This document shows, one piece after another, positions 1-8,534 of a stretch of DNA of 64,000 nt (within the stretch, counting starts at the first letter, position 1; every line of letters begins with the position of its first letter). The stretch is taken from positions 4,138,790 through 4,202,789 of the forward strand of contig NZ_MQWC01000004.1 in assembly GCF_002954405.1 (NCBI RefSeq), written 5' to 3'. The DNA is from Salinibacter sp. 10B (GTDB lineage Bacteria > Bacteroidota > Rhodothermia > Rhodothermales > Salinibacteraceae). The position numbers and the translations under genes are program-made. The notes below the pieces were generated by a model, which was not told the origin of the DNA, ran no database searches, and was given only the letters and a program-made list of their open reading frames with translations.

Positions 1-447
1 GTACCCTTCGTGGTCCGCTGGCCCGGACGGGTCCCGGCCGGCACCAGCAGCGATCAGCTTCTCACGTTTACGGATGTAGTACCTACGATTGCGGACCTGA
101 CAGGTCCGGCGCTGCCGGAGGATTCGGCCGATGGGGACAATCTGGCTGCGGTCTGGACTGCGGACCGCGACTCGGTAGCGCGGGGGCCTACAGTGCACAA
201 TGCCCTCTCGTATCTCGTGGTGCGGGACGGTTCGTGGAAGCTAATCCCCGGCCTAGGGAGTGGAGGGTTTACGGAGCCTCAGACGCGATCTCCAGCGGCG
301 GGCGACCCCGAGGGGCAGCTCTACCATCTCGGGAGGGATCCGGCCGAGTCGAACAACCTGTACGAGGCTCGCCCCGACGTGGTGGATCGGCTCGAAGAGC
401 AACTGGAGCACTATCGGAGCCAGCGCCCACAGACGGACACTGAGTAA
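1..447 (+). CDS. sulfatase, C-terminal part (5' end outside window)
   Basis: The reading frame is open from the first base and ends at TAA 445-447, so only the last 148 residues are visible. The fragment starts with VPFVVRWPGRVPAG, the conserved strand that follows the active site in arylsulfatases. It continues with the TDVVPTIADLTG helix typical of the alkaline-phosphatase-fold C-terminal half and closes with a QLYHLGRDPAESNNL block (canonical 'ELYDLEKDPGE..NL'). The catalytic formylglycine region would lie upstream of the window. A second complete sulfatase begins only 25 bp downstream, so the two are probably co-transcribed and act on a sulfated glycan or steroid-like substrate in the periplasm or outside the cell. 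The family call is firm; the substrate cannot be read. Confidence 0.85.
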   Translation, partial: VPFVVRWPGRVPAGTSSDQLLTFTDVVPTIADLTGPALPEDSADGDNLAAVWTADRDSVARGPTVHNALSYLVVRDGSWKLIPGLGSGGFTEPQTRSPAAGDPEGQLYHLGRDPAESNNLYEARPDVVDRLEEQLEHYRSQRPQTDTE

Positions 448-472
448 CCTGTTTGAACAACGAGACGCCGCT

Positions 473-2068
473 ATGACTCTGATTCGCTCGCTGGGCCTCG
501 TTCTCCTTGCTCTTTCGGGAGCCGTATTGGCATCGTCGTTCGGGACGGCGAGGGCACAGGCCCAGGACCGTCCGAACATCGTCTTCATCTTCAGTGACGA
601 TCACGCCGTGCAGGCCCTGGGGGCGTATGAGGGGCGCCTGGCTGCCCTCAACCCGACTCCGGAGATCGACCGGATCGCAGAGGAGGGCATGCTTTTCCGC
701 AACGCCTTCGTTGGGAATTCGATCTGTGCCCCGAGCCGCGCCACGATCCTTACTGGACAGCACAGTCACATGAACGGCGTGCGAACCAATGGGGACAGAT
801 TGAAGAGGGGCGTGCAGACCTTTCCGGAGTTGCTACAGCAGGCGGGGTACCAGACCGCCATGATTGGCAAGTGGCACCTGAAAAGGAAGCCGGAAGGGTT
901 TGATTACTGGGAGGTTCTTCCGGGACAGGGGCGGTATTATAATCCTCGCTTCCGTACCCCCGACGGCACGACCTCGTACACGGGGTATGTCTCGGACATC
1001 ATTACGGACCGGGCCCTCCGCTGGCTGCGAAACGGCCGGTCGGAGGACGAGCCATTTCTGCTGATGTATCAGCACAAGGCCCCGCATCGCAACTGGCAAC
1101 CGGGGCCCGATCACCTCACGACCTATGAGGATGTCAAGGTTCCGGCCCCGCGGACGCTCTTTTACGACTATGCCGGTCTGGCTGCACCGGCGACCATGCA
1201 GGAGATGGAGGTGCAGAATGACCTACGGTGGGGATGGGACCTAAAACTACCGCAGCCGCCCTCGGCCTCCAACGACAGTCTCGGGGGCTTCCAGCGGTTT
1301 TTCAGCCGATATACCCCCAGGCAGAAGAAGGCCTGGCGGGCGGCCTACGAAGATGAGAATGAAGACTTTTACGAGCAGTATCGGTCCGGAGCACTGCAGG
1401 GCCGAGATCTGACGCGGTGGAAGTACCAGCGCTACATCAAAGACTATCTCCGCTCGATTCGGTCGATGGACGACCAAATTGGACGGCTGCTCGATGCGCT
1501 GGACCGACAAGGCGTAGCCGACGAAACCATCGTCGTCTATGCGTCCGACCAGGGGTTCTTTCTCGGCGAAAAGGGGTGGTTTGACAAGCGATGGATGTAC
1601 GAGGAGTCCCTCCGAATGCCGCTGCTAGTGCGGTGGCCTGGGGTTGTGGAGGAAGGGGCGGAGAGCACGGCACTGGTCCAAAATCTCGATATTGCCCAAA
1701 CGTTTCTCGACGCGGCGGGCGTCAAGGCACCGGGATCCATGCAGGGCCGGAGCCTCGTGCCGTTACTGAAGGGCACAGTCCCCGAACAAGAGCGAGCGGC
1801 GATCTACTATCACTACTACGAATACCCGGCCGTCCACAGCGTCATGCGGCACGAGGGCATCCGCACGGACCGATACAAACTGATCCACCACTATTGGGTC
1901 GATCAGTGGTCCCTCTTCGATCTGAAGACGGATCCCCGTGAGCTACACAATGTGTATGGACACCCCGACTACGCGCAGGTTACCGAGCGCCTGAAGCAAC
2001 GTCTCCGTACGCTGAAAGATCGGTACGAGGTGCCGGAGGACGAGACGGAGGTGGAGCCCTATGAGTAG
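473..2068 (+). CDS. secreted sulfatase (arylsulfatase family)
   Basis: This 531-residue protein hydrolyses a sulfate ester. I chose ATG 473 because it begins a clear signal peptide (hydrophobic core to residue ~22, then a TARAQAQD cleavage region) and lies just after the upstream sulfatase stop; the frame is open further upstream but that part is non-protein-like. RPNIVFIFSDDHA is the first metal-binding motif. CAPSR with Cys85 is the sulfatase signature whose Cys is converted to formylglycine. GKWHL and the late ASDQGFFLGEKGWFDKRW complete the active site. The C-terminal WSLFDLKTDPRELHNV is the usual tail. No sulfatase-maturing enzyme is seen in the window. Sulfated polysaccharides are likely substrates in saline habitats, but that is inference. 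Confidence 0.9.
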   Translation: MTLIRSLGLVLLALSGAVLASSFGTARAQAQDRPNIVFIFSDDHAVQALGAYEGRLAALNPTPEIDRIAEEGMLFRNAFVGNSICAPSRATILTGQHSHMNGVRTNGDRLKRGVQTFPELLQQAGYQTAMIGKWHLKRKPEGFDYWEVLPGQGRYYNPRFRTPDGTTSYTGYVSDIITDRALRWLRNGRSEDEPFLLMYQHKAPHRNWQPGPDHLTTYEDVKVPAPRTLFYDYAGLAAPATMQEMEVQNDLRWGWDLKLPQPPSASNDSLGGFQRFFSRYTPRQKKAWRAAYEDENEDFYEQYRSGALQGRDLTRWKYQRYIKDYLRSIRSMDDQIGRLLDALDRQGVADETIVVYASDQGFFLGEKGWFDKRWMYEESLRMPLLVRWPGVVEEGAESTALVQNLDIAQTFLDAAGVKAPGSMQGRSLVPLLKGTVPEQERAAIYYHYYEYPAVHSVMRHEGIRTDRYKLIHHYWVDQWSLFDLKTDPRELHNVYGHPDYAQVTERLKQRLRTLKDRYEVPEDETEVEPYE

Positions 2069-2127
2069 CTGTATTGATTGCATTGGACAGTCCGGAGGAC
2101 CGTAGGGGAGGACTCCGAAATCCAAGT

Positions 2128-3819
2128 CTACATGTTCCGCGGCGCCGAGATGCCCAGAACCGTGAGGCCGTTCTTGAGCACGGTCTTGGCAGCGAGGGCC
2201 AGGTGCATCCGGGCGGTAGCGAGGTCCTCGTCTTCGCCAATGATCTGGCAGTTGTCGTAGAACTGCGAGAAGGCCGTTGCCACATCGCGCAGATAATTGG
2301 GCACGAAGTGCGGAGCACGGGCGTCAGCAGCGTTCTGAAGGGCGCGGGGGAAACGGAGCAATTCTTTGATGAGAGCAATCTCGTCCTCGTGCGTCAACAG
2401 GGACAGATTCGCGTCCTCGTCGTACGAGAACCCCACTTCCTCCGCCTTGTCGATGACGGAACAGATGCGAGCGTGAGCATACTGGAGATAGAACACCGGG
2501 TTTTTTTCACTTTCCTCCTGCGCCAGTTCGAGATCGAAGTTCAGGTGCGTGTCCGGGGAGCGCATGAGGAAGAAGAAACGGGTGACGTCCTCCCCCACCT
2601 CGTCGATCAGGTTGTCAAGCGTTACGTAGTTGGCTCGCCGCGTGCTCATCTTGACCGGCTCCTCGCCTCGCACGAGTGTCACGAACTGGTAGAGTACGAC
2701 CTCCACCTTCTCCTTGTCGTATCCCAAAACATCGATGGCGTTGAGAACGTCCGGATAGGCCGCGTGATGGTCGGCCCCGAAGACGTCGATCATGAGGTCG
2801 AAGCCGCGCTCGAACTTTGTTTTGTGGTAGGCGATGTCCGGTGTGCGGTACGTGGGCTCCCCGCTCTGCTTCACCAGGACGGTGTCTTTCTCCTTCCCGA
2901 ACGTCGTGGTTTTGAGCCAGAGCGCTCCCTCGTCCTCATACGTCAGGCCTGCCTCCGTGAGCCCGTCAATGACCTCCTGAACCGTTCCCTCGTCGTGCAG
3001 CGCCTGCTCGTTTGCGTAGCCGTCCATTTCGATGTTGAGGCGCTGTAGGGTGGCCTCAATTTCGGCAAAGATGGCCTCCTCGGCGGCCTCCTGAAAGGGG
3101 GCCAGCGACTCAGTGGTCAGAAGGGAGGCTCCGTGCTCCTCGTAGACCTGTTCGGCAATGTCGATGATGTACTCCCCCAGGTAGCCGTCCTCCGGAAAGC
3201 TGTCGGGGACCTCGACAGTCGTATCGTCGTCGAGTGTGAGCGCCTTGGTGGTCACATCCTCGCTGACGAGCGCCTCGTAGCGAGCGCGGACCGACTGGGC
3301 GAGCACGCGCATCTGCCGCCCGGCGTCGTTGAAATAGTATTCCCGCGTCACGTCGTACCCAGTCCACTCCAGAAGATTGGCAATCGTGTCGCCGAGGACG
3401 GCGTTGCGCCCGTGGCCTACGTTGAGCGGACCGGTGGGATTGGCGCTCACGTACTCCACGAGGGCCTGCTGGCCTGAGCCCACATCGGTGTGCCCAAAGT
3501 CGTCGCCTTCTGCCAGTAGATCGGCGAGACCCTCGAACAGATAGTCTTGGGCGAAGCGGAAATTGATGAAGCCCGGCCCGGCCACTTCCACGCTTTTGAC
3601 GCGACGTGGGTCGACGCGATCGCGAAGCTTCTCGGCCACCGTTTCAGCAATGGAGCGCGGGTTGTCCTCCAAGATGCTACCGAGACGAAGGGCCGTATTC
3701 GTGGCGAGGTCGCCGTGTTCTTCGCGGGCAGGGGCTTCGAGGGAAACCGCAAAATCATCGGGCACGTCCCCGAGGTCGTCGAGCACGTGGCGAATTTGGG
3801 TCTGTAGATAGTCCTTCAT
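2128..3819 (-). CDS. argS: arginyl-tRNA synthetase
   Basis: A class I aminoacyl-tRNA synthetase of 563 residues that charges tRNA-Arg. The start at 3819 gives MKDYLQTQIRHVL, the usual beginning of the Arg N-terminal (additional-domain) region. The longer open frame upstream is not protein-like. SANPTGPLNVGHGRNA (about residues 125-140) is the HIGH-type signature. VKMSTRRANYVTL (about 389-401) is the KMSK-type loop. The last ~120 residues, with YLQYAHARICSV, form the DALR anticodon-binding helix bundle. Length is normal for a bacterial ArgS. It is convergent with the sulfatase gene (59 bp apart) and is preceded by a 460-bp non-coding stretch, so it is probably transcribed alone. Confidence 0.96.
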   Translation of the reverse strand: MKDYLQTQIRHVLDDLGDVPDDFAVSLEAPAREEHGDLATNTALRLGSILEDNPRSIAETVAEKLRDRVDPRRVKSVEVAGPGFINFRFAQDYLFEGLADLLAEGDDFGHTDVGSGQQALVEYVSANPTGPLNVGHGRNAVLGDTIANLLEWTGYDVTREYYFNDAGRQMRVLAQSVRARYEALVSEDVTTKALTLDDDTTVEVPDSFPEDGYLGEYIIDIAEQVYEEHGASLLTTESLAPFQEAAEEAIFAEIEATLQRLNIEMDGYANEQALHDEGTVQEVIDGLTEAGLTYEDEGALWLKTTTFGKEKDTVLVKQSGEPTYRTPDIAYHKTKFERGFDLMIDVFGADHHAAYPDVLNAIDVLGYDKEKVEVVLYQFVTLVRGEEPVKMSTRRANYVTLDNLIDEVGEDVTRFFFLMRSPDTHLNFDLELAQEESEKNPVFYLQYAHARICSVIDKAEEVGFSYDEDANLSLLTHEDEIALIKELLRFPRALQNAADARAPHFVPNYLRDVATAFSQFYDNCQIIGEDEDLATARMHLALAAKTVLKNGLTVLGISAPRNM

Positions 3820-4281
3820 GGAGTGGCGCGGTGATGTGAGAAGCCCAGTAGTATAGAACTCAAAGCTACGGAAGCGGGAGAGAGGCTGAAAGCGCACATG
3901 GGGACGTTTTGCTAGGTTTTTGCGGAGAACGTCCTTGGCTCCCTGCAGATGAACGCGGTGCGTCCGCTCGTGACGGACCGGACGCGCGTCTTGGACTAGT
4001 TCTATAAAACGGCTGACTCTCCCGAAGCTCAGCAACACATGGAACGGGAGCTTTGCGGCAGGAGAACATCGAGGTTATTGAGCACGTGTATAGAGATTGG
4101 AGTCACGTGCCTCCGACCAGGGCCGGTTTTCCCTGAAAGTGGAAGAGGACATCGCTCATTTCAGGCGCCTTCAAAAAGGGGCATATCTCCCGGGGTCCTC
4201 GATAAAGAGAGGGCGCCAGAGCTCGCTACCCTGGCGCCTCCTGTGTTCCATGCTCGGCTTTGGATTTCACCGCTCGGGTTC
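3820..4281. other. non-coding gap between argS and the secreted repeat protein
   Basis: About 460 bases without a credible gene; open frames here lack family features. It must contain the argS promoter (minus strand, near 3820-3950) and the 3' end of the next minus-strand gene, including the inverted repeat at 4212-4238. Nothing else is recognisable. Confidence 0.5.
4211..4239 (-). terminator. possible terminator of the secreted repeat protein gene
   Basis: GGCGCCAG (4212-4219) pairs with CTGGCGCC (4231-4238) across an 11-base loop, about 45 bp beyond the stop of the minus-strand gene ending at 4282. In the minus direction the stem is followed by a pyrimidine-rich stretch with only short T runs, so it may be a weak intrinsic terminator. 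Confidence 0.35.
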
Positions 4282-5898
4282 CTATCGTATCACCGTCATC
4301 TTACGCGACAGGCTCTGCCCGTCGATCTCCAGGCGGACGAAGTACATTCCGCTGGTCAACCCATTCGCCTCGACAGTCACTTCACTACGCCCCGCTGGCT
4401 GATGCTGCGCCACCAGGTTGGCTACATGCTGCCCTAGTGCGTTAAACACGTCGATTCGCACGAAGCTCGGCTGGGGGAGTTCGTAGTGAAGCACGGTGCG
4501 ATCCCGGACGGGATTGGGGAAGGTCTGATGCAGTACCAGGCGGGTGGGAGCCGTCCGGCTGAACACGATCTCCGGCGAATATGTGGTGGTCCCGTCCAGA
4601 TCGAACTGCTGAAGCCGGTAGGTGATCGTTTCGGCGTTGAAGGGCAATGCCGAGTCTGTGAAGCGATAGATCTGGGGGGCAGTCGTCGTGCCGGCTCCCT
4701 CCACGAACCCGATGGACTCGAACGTGTGCTCCGCGTCGATACGCCGCTGCACCTCAAAGCCAGCATTGCTGGTCTCTGAGGCCGTTCCCCAAACGAGCCG
4801 TGCTGCGTCATCTGTTTCAGCAACAGTAAACGAAGTGAGCTCGACGGGCAGGATACTATCGTACGAGAAGGTGAGCCGGCTGTCGTTCTCCCAACCGGAC
4901 ACGCCGGCGTTCCACGCTTGATCAAGAACCTCCAGCAGGTTGTCGTTGCTATCGTACGCCAATTCAGATCGCGTGTCATTTACCCACGCTGTCCCCGTCC
5001 ATATTTCCGTCACGGTGACGGTCGGCAAGTGACCGCTTTTGCTGGTGAGGGCCAGGCTGTTGCCGCCGTACACGTACGAAATGAGCTCACTATTTTCCCA
5101 GCCATTGCTATTGGTGTCCCACGTCTCAAGGAGCTCCTGGATTAGGCTGCCGCCGCTGTAGGTATTCGTCGTGCGCTGGAAATTGATGAGCTGATTGAGC
5201 AGGAAATTCCGCGTCTTCAAGACTTCCTCGATCAGGTTGCCACTGCCGTCGTATGCAAATGTGACCTGCCGCTGTGGTATCCAGACTCCCCCACTGGGAA
5301 ATTCTTCTAATTCCTCAATCAACTGACCACTTGCGTTGTACGTGTATGTAATACGTACATTGTCCAACCAATCCATTCCTGCGGGACTCCAGCCTTCACG
5401 GATTTCAGTCACGAGTCGTCCACTGCCGTCGTAGGTGAACAGGACCTGTTCGAAGTTTACCCAACCGCTGGTGGTCCACAGCTCTTGGAGGCGCCGTGTA
5501 ATCCTGCCCGACCCATCGTGCTCGTAGGTGTAGCGGGTGGCATTCAACCATGCATCGTTTTCCCACGATTGCAGAGTGCACGTTTGCCGACGACTGCCGC
5601 TAAACGTCTGGAGCAGTCGCCCATTCGAGGCCCATGCGTTCCCAGATCGCAATTGGAAAACGAGCTCGACGAGGTTCCCGCCCTCATGCGTAAAGATATT
5701 CCGGGCCGTCGCCGACCAGTCGTTGCCGGTCCAGTCCGCAGACAGCGTGCTGCGAATGTCGTCGGGCTGATCGAACCCGAACGAGATACAAATATCGAAC
5801 CCCGCCGGTGTGGACTGTGCCTGTAGCCGAGGGGCCGTCAGGAGGACAATCGGTAGAAAAAGGGCAAGTACATAGAAGTATTGTTGATGTGTCTTCAT
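4282..5898 (-). CDS. secreted YD-like repeat protein with T9SS type A-like C-terminal domain
   Basis: A 538-residue exported protein. Residues 1-28 are a signal peptide ending in LQAQS. Residues ~60-350 carry repeats of roughly 35-50 residues built around the pattern [FY]xYDGSGxLxxE, e.g. FTYDGSGRLVTEI, YTYNASGQLIEEL and FAYDGSGNLIEEV, resembling the YD/RHS-type beta repeats of surface proteins. After a linker (ILPVELTSFTV) comes a beta-sandwich, then FPNPVRDRTVLHYELPQPSF and a final GMYFVRLEIDGQSLSRKMTVIR. That order is typical of the Por secretion/C-terminal sorting domain read by the type IX system. PorX and a PorV/PorQ-like protein elsewhere in the window agree with this. The molecular role is unknown; surface adhesion or scaffolding is a guess. 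Confidence 0.8.
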   Translation of the reverse strand: MKTHQQYFYVLALFLPIVLLTAPRLQAQSTPAGFDICISFGFDQPDDIRSTLSADWTGNDWSATARNIFTHEGGNLVELVFQLRSGNAWASNGRLLQTFSGSRRQTCTLQSWENDAWLNATRYTYEHDGSGRITRRLQELWTTSGWVNFEQVLFTYDGSGRLVTEIREGWSPAGMDWLDNVRITYTYNASGQLIEELEEFPSGGVWIPQRQVTFAYDGSGNLIEEVLKTRNFLLNQLINFQRTTNTYSGGSLIQELLETWDTNSNGWENSELISYVYGGNSLALTSKSGHLPTVTVTEIWTGTAWVNDTRSELAYDSNDNLLEVLDQAWNAGVSGWENDSRLTFSYDSILPVELTSFTVAETDDAARLVWGTASETSNAGFEVQRRIDAEHTFESIGFVEGAGTTTAPQIYRFTDSALPFNAETITYRLQQFDLDGTTTYSPEIVFSRTAPTRLVLHQTFPNPVRDRTVLHYELPQPSFVRIDVFNALGQHVANLVAQHQPAGRSEVTVEANGLTSGMYFVRLEIDGQSLSRKMTVIR

Positions 5899-6079
5899 GG
5901 GATCGTCCCGTTTTGAGGTGATCTGGGTGGAGTAAATCGGACAGTGCCACTACCCATTATGACTACGGTTGTATAAAGAACGGCATCGCCATCCGTTGAG
6001 GCGCAGGGGCTTTGGAGACTATCGATGTGCGCGATAGGTTGCAAAACGAGGTGCTGCACCGCACGCTCCCGGCTCGGGC

Positions 6080-6310
6080 TCAGTATGTTCCCTTCAGTGG
6101 CTCTTTCAGGATGTCCTTATCGAGGAAGGGGACAGCGATGAGTTTCTTCAGCCGAGCATTCTCGTTTTCGAGATCTTTCTGCCGCTTGAGTTGATCGCGA
6201 TCCATCGTGCCATAGTCCCGCTTCCATCAGTAGTAGGTCTGCTCGGCGACACCAACGCCGCGGACTGCGTCTACCACGGTGTACCCTTCCATGGTGACAA
6301 ATTCTATCAA
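6080..6310 (-). pseudogene. IS3-family transposase OrfA remnant
   Basis: Minus-strand translation gives a helix-turn-helix piece (VVDAVRGVGVAEQTYY), an in-frame TGA at 6227-6229, then WKRDYGTMDRDQLKRQKDLE and ENARLKKLIA, ending at a TGA at 6080-6082. This is the C-terminal half of an IS3-type OrfA: an HTH followed by a leucine-zipper helix. The TGA sits where the family has Arg in 'YYRW', consistent with a CGA-to-TGA nonsense change. Downstream on the same strand SPSRERAVQHLV resembles the first residues of OrfB, after which similarity stops. The N-terminus of OrfA is not recognisable and no terminal inverted repeats were found, so the copy is dead. Confidence 0.7.
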
Positions 6311-6437
6311 CCAACCGTACCAGTGACGTGACAATCCAGAGAGCCACGCCAGTGACAGCGCCACGTGAGGCGTGAGGGACTGTTAAGATGTGTGCTCATC
6401 CACAGACGGCTCTGTCACGGCTACTACGTGGGGATGA

Positions 6438-6530
6438 AGGGCACGGTTGATCCGGTCTTCCGGCCTTTACCTCCTCTGCCTCACCGCCGCCGGCCAGATC
6501 CGTACACGCAAGCTGACTGTGGTTCAGTAG
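6438..6530 (+). pseudogene. orphan T9SS C-terminal sorting-domain tail
   Basis: Plus-strand translation ends in SSGLYLLCLTAAGQIRTRK followed by LTVVQ and TAG 6528-6530. This is the last strand pair of a type A sorting domain (compare SGMYFVRLEIDGQSLSRKMT in the gene at 4282-5898). A TGA at 6435 and the absence of an upstream beta-sandwich show that the rest of the gene is gone. It lies between two transposase fragments, which suggests insertion-driven loss of a secreted-protein gene. Confidence 0.55.
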
Positions 6531-6734
6531 GGGGGCGGTAGGAGCTGACATTGACGGCTTTCACGCGGGATGGTCACACCTGCAGGTGGCCCGGCGCTCA
6601 GGGGCGTTTTTGCTCTATTCCCGAAGAGGCCCTCAATCCCACGCTCCTGTGAGGGAAATGGAATGGGGAGACCATTGGAAGCGGTGAATTTAAACACGTC
6701 CCGAAATTCAGGATCATTGGAGGACCGGCTCGAC

Positions 6735-6810
6735 GAGCGATTCTTCGTACTGTAGCTGATCCCCCGATCGGAGTGTAGTCGAAACGGAATTTCTCGTCGC
6801 TGTCTTTACC
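6735..6810 (-). pseudogene. possible IS3 OrfB (DDE integrase core) fragment
   Basis: Minus-strand translation reads FRLHSDRGISYSTKNRS, which resembles the HSDRGxQYxS block around the second catalytic Asp of IS3/rve transposases. The similarity covers only about 20 residues, is preceded by an in-frame stop, and fades afterwards. It is on the same strand as the OrfA remnant but upstream of it, so it would be a separate or rearranged fragment. Confidence 0.35.
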
Positions 6811-7131
6811 AGCCATCCGGCGGAGATATCCTGCCGCTCTCCAGGATGGGTTCGAGCTCCGAGGCATCGATCATGTAGAGCGCTTTTTTTGCAGTAGGTG
6901 GTGAATATTGACAGTTTCAAGAGGTACAAAGGTTGTGTTTCTCTCTGGTCGTGAGTTCTGAAACCCGGTCGGGCAACTCGCTTCTAACAGATCGGGCCGG
7001 GCGGTTCCTGCTGCTGAACATCAAACCGCTCCGGGTGTATTTTGGATGCTTTTGGACGCCAATTCCGGGGACGACGTCGATCTGCCGGATTGGACGCAAG
7101 CATTCTGCTCTGCTCAACGATTTTCTTCTGC

Positions 7132-8418
7132 ATGATCCCTCTCATTTCCCCCGACGACACGGATCGGCTCAATGCCATCCTCAGCCGCGATGCCACGTTC
7201 AGCGACGAGGTGGACGCGGCGGTCGACGACATTCTCGCCCAGGTGCGGCAGAGCGGCGATACGGCGCTCCTCGACCTCACCAAACGGTTCGACGGCGTGC
7301 GGCCCGATCCGGTCAAGATTCCCCCGTCGCTGCTCGACGAAGCGTCCGACGCGCTCGAGGGCGATTTGCGCGAGGCGATTGGGGAGGCGGCGTCTAACAT
7401 TCGCCAGTTTCATGAAAAGCAGGTTCCCGAGTCCTGGTTCACGGACGACGGCGACGGCGTGATTCTGGGGCAGCGCGTGGTCCCGATGGAGCGAGCCGGT
7501 CTCTACGTGCCGGGCGGCACAGCCTTTTATCCCTCTAGCCTGCTTATGAACGCCATTCCCGCGCAGGTTGCCGGGGTGGAAGAGATTCACCTGGTGTCGC
7601 CGCCACAGGACGACGGGCGGCCGCATCCGCTCGTGATGGCGACCGCTGCGTTTCTTGGGCTGGACAATGTATACGCCGTTGGCGGCGCGCAGGCGGTGGG
7701 GGCACTTGCGTTTGGAACCGACACGGTGCCGGCCGTCGATAAGATCGTGGGACCGGGCAACGCGTACGTGGCCGCCGCGAAGAAGAAGGTGTTCGGTCGG
7801 GTGGGAATTGATTCGGTCGCGGGCCCCAGCGAGATTGGCGTGCTGGCCGACGAGACCGCCGATCCAGCGTTCGTGGCGGCGGACCTTCTTTCGCAGGCAG
7901 AGCACGACGTACGCGCCTCCGCGATTCTGATTACGCCGCACCGCCCGCTGGCTGAGGCCGTGCAGGCGGAAGTGGAGGCACGGGTGCCCGAACTGCCGCG
8001 GGCCGACGTCATCGAGCAGGCCCTTGCCGACTACGGCGCCTGTATCGTGACGGAGACGATGGAGGAGGCCGTCGACCTCATGAATGAGCTTGCCGTGGAG
8101 CACCTGGAGATTCACGTGGACGACCCCTGGCAGGCCATGACGCGCATTCGTCACGCCGGGGCGATTTTTCTCGGCGAGTATTCCTCGGAGCCCGTCGGCG
8201 ATTATTTTGCCGGGCCGAACCACGTGCTGCCGACGGGCGGCACCGCCCGCCACGCCTCGGCCCTCGGGGTCGACGACTTTATCCGCACGCAGTCGATTTT
8301 GTCCTACTCCCGCGACCGGCTGGAAGAGACCGGCGAGCAGATTGTGACGCTGGCGGAGGCCGAGGAACTGCAGGCCCACGCCGAGGCCATCCGCACGCGT
8401 CTGAATCGGGAGGAGTGA
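7132..8418 (+). CDS. hisD: histidinol dehydrogenase
   Basis: A 428-residue enzyme that oxidises L-histidinol to L-histidine in two NAD-dependent steps, the last reactions of histidine synthesis. The start at 7132 gives MIPLISPDDTDRLN; the frame upstream is open but unlike the family. VGPGNAYVAAAKKKVFG and DSVAGPSEIGVLAD are signature blocks. Likely zinc ligands are Gln255, His258, Asp357 and His416, by alignment in memory with the E. coli enzyme. VEHLEIHV holds the catalytic Glu323-His324 pair. hisC follows after 116 bp on the same strand, so these probably form a small his operon. No His-rich leader peptide was seen upstream. Confidence 0.96.
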   Translation: MIPLISPDDTDRLNAILSRDATFSDEVDAAVDDILAQVRQSGDTALLDLTKRFDGVRPDPVKIPPSLLDEASDALEGDLREAIGEAASNIRQFHEKQVPESWFTDDGDGVILGQRVVPMERAGLYVPGGTAFYPSSLLMNAIPAQVAGVEEIHLVSPPQDDGRPHPLVMATAAFLGLDNVYAVGGAQAVGALAFGTDTVPAVDKIVGPGNAYVAAAKKKVFGRVGIDSVAGPSEIGVLADETADPAFVAADLLSQAEHDVRASAILITPHRPLAEAVQAEVEARVPELPRADVIEQALADYGACIVTETMEEAVDLMNELAVEHLEIHVDDPWQAMTRIRHAGAIFLGEYSSEPVGDYFAGPNHVLPTGGTARHASALGVDDFIRTQSILSYSRDRLEETGEQIVTLAEAEELQAHAEAIRTRLNREE

Positions 8419-8534
8419 TCGGTACGAAAAAGCCGTGACGGGGAAGACATTTCGCCCGTCCGGTGGTATGTTGGAGATGCATCGTCGTTGGACGAGACTC
8501 GTTCGTCCGTGCTTTTGCCAACCGTGTTGCTGTT

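Noticed and set aside
2074-3048. Long plus-strand frame opposite argS
   Set aside because: It is the complement of the argS coding sequence and lacks any recognisable family pattern.
6835-6870. Possible tRNA T-loop (GGGTTCGAGCTCC)
   Set aside because: No acceptor stem, anticodon arm or CCA context surrounds it; no tRNA could be folded.
6931-7131. Histidine-rich leader or attenuator before hisD
   Set aside because: No short frame with consecutive His codons and no terminator/antiterminator pair were found.
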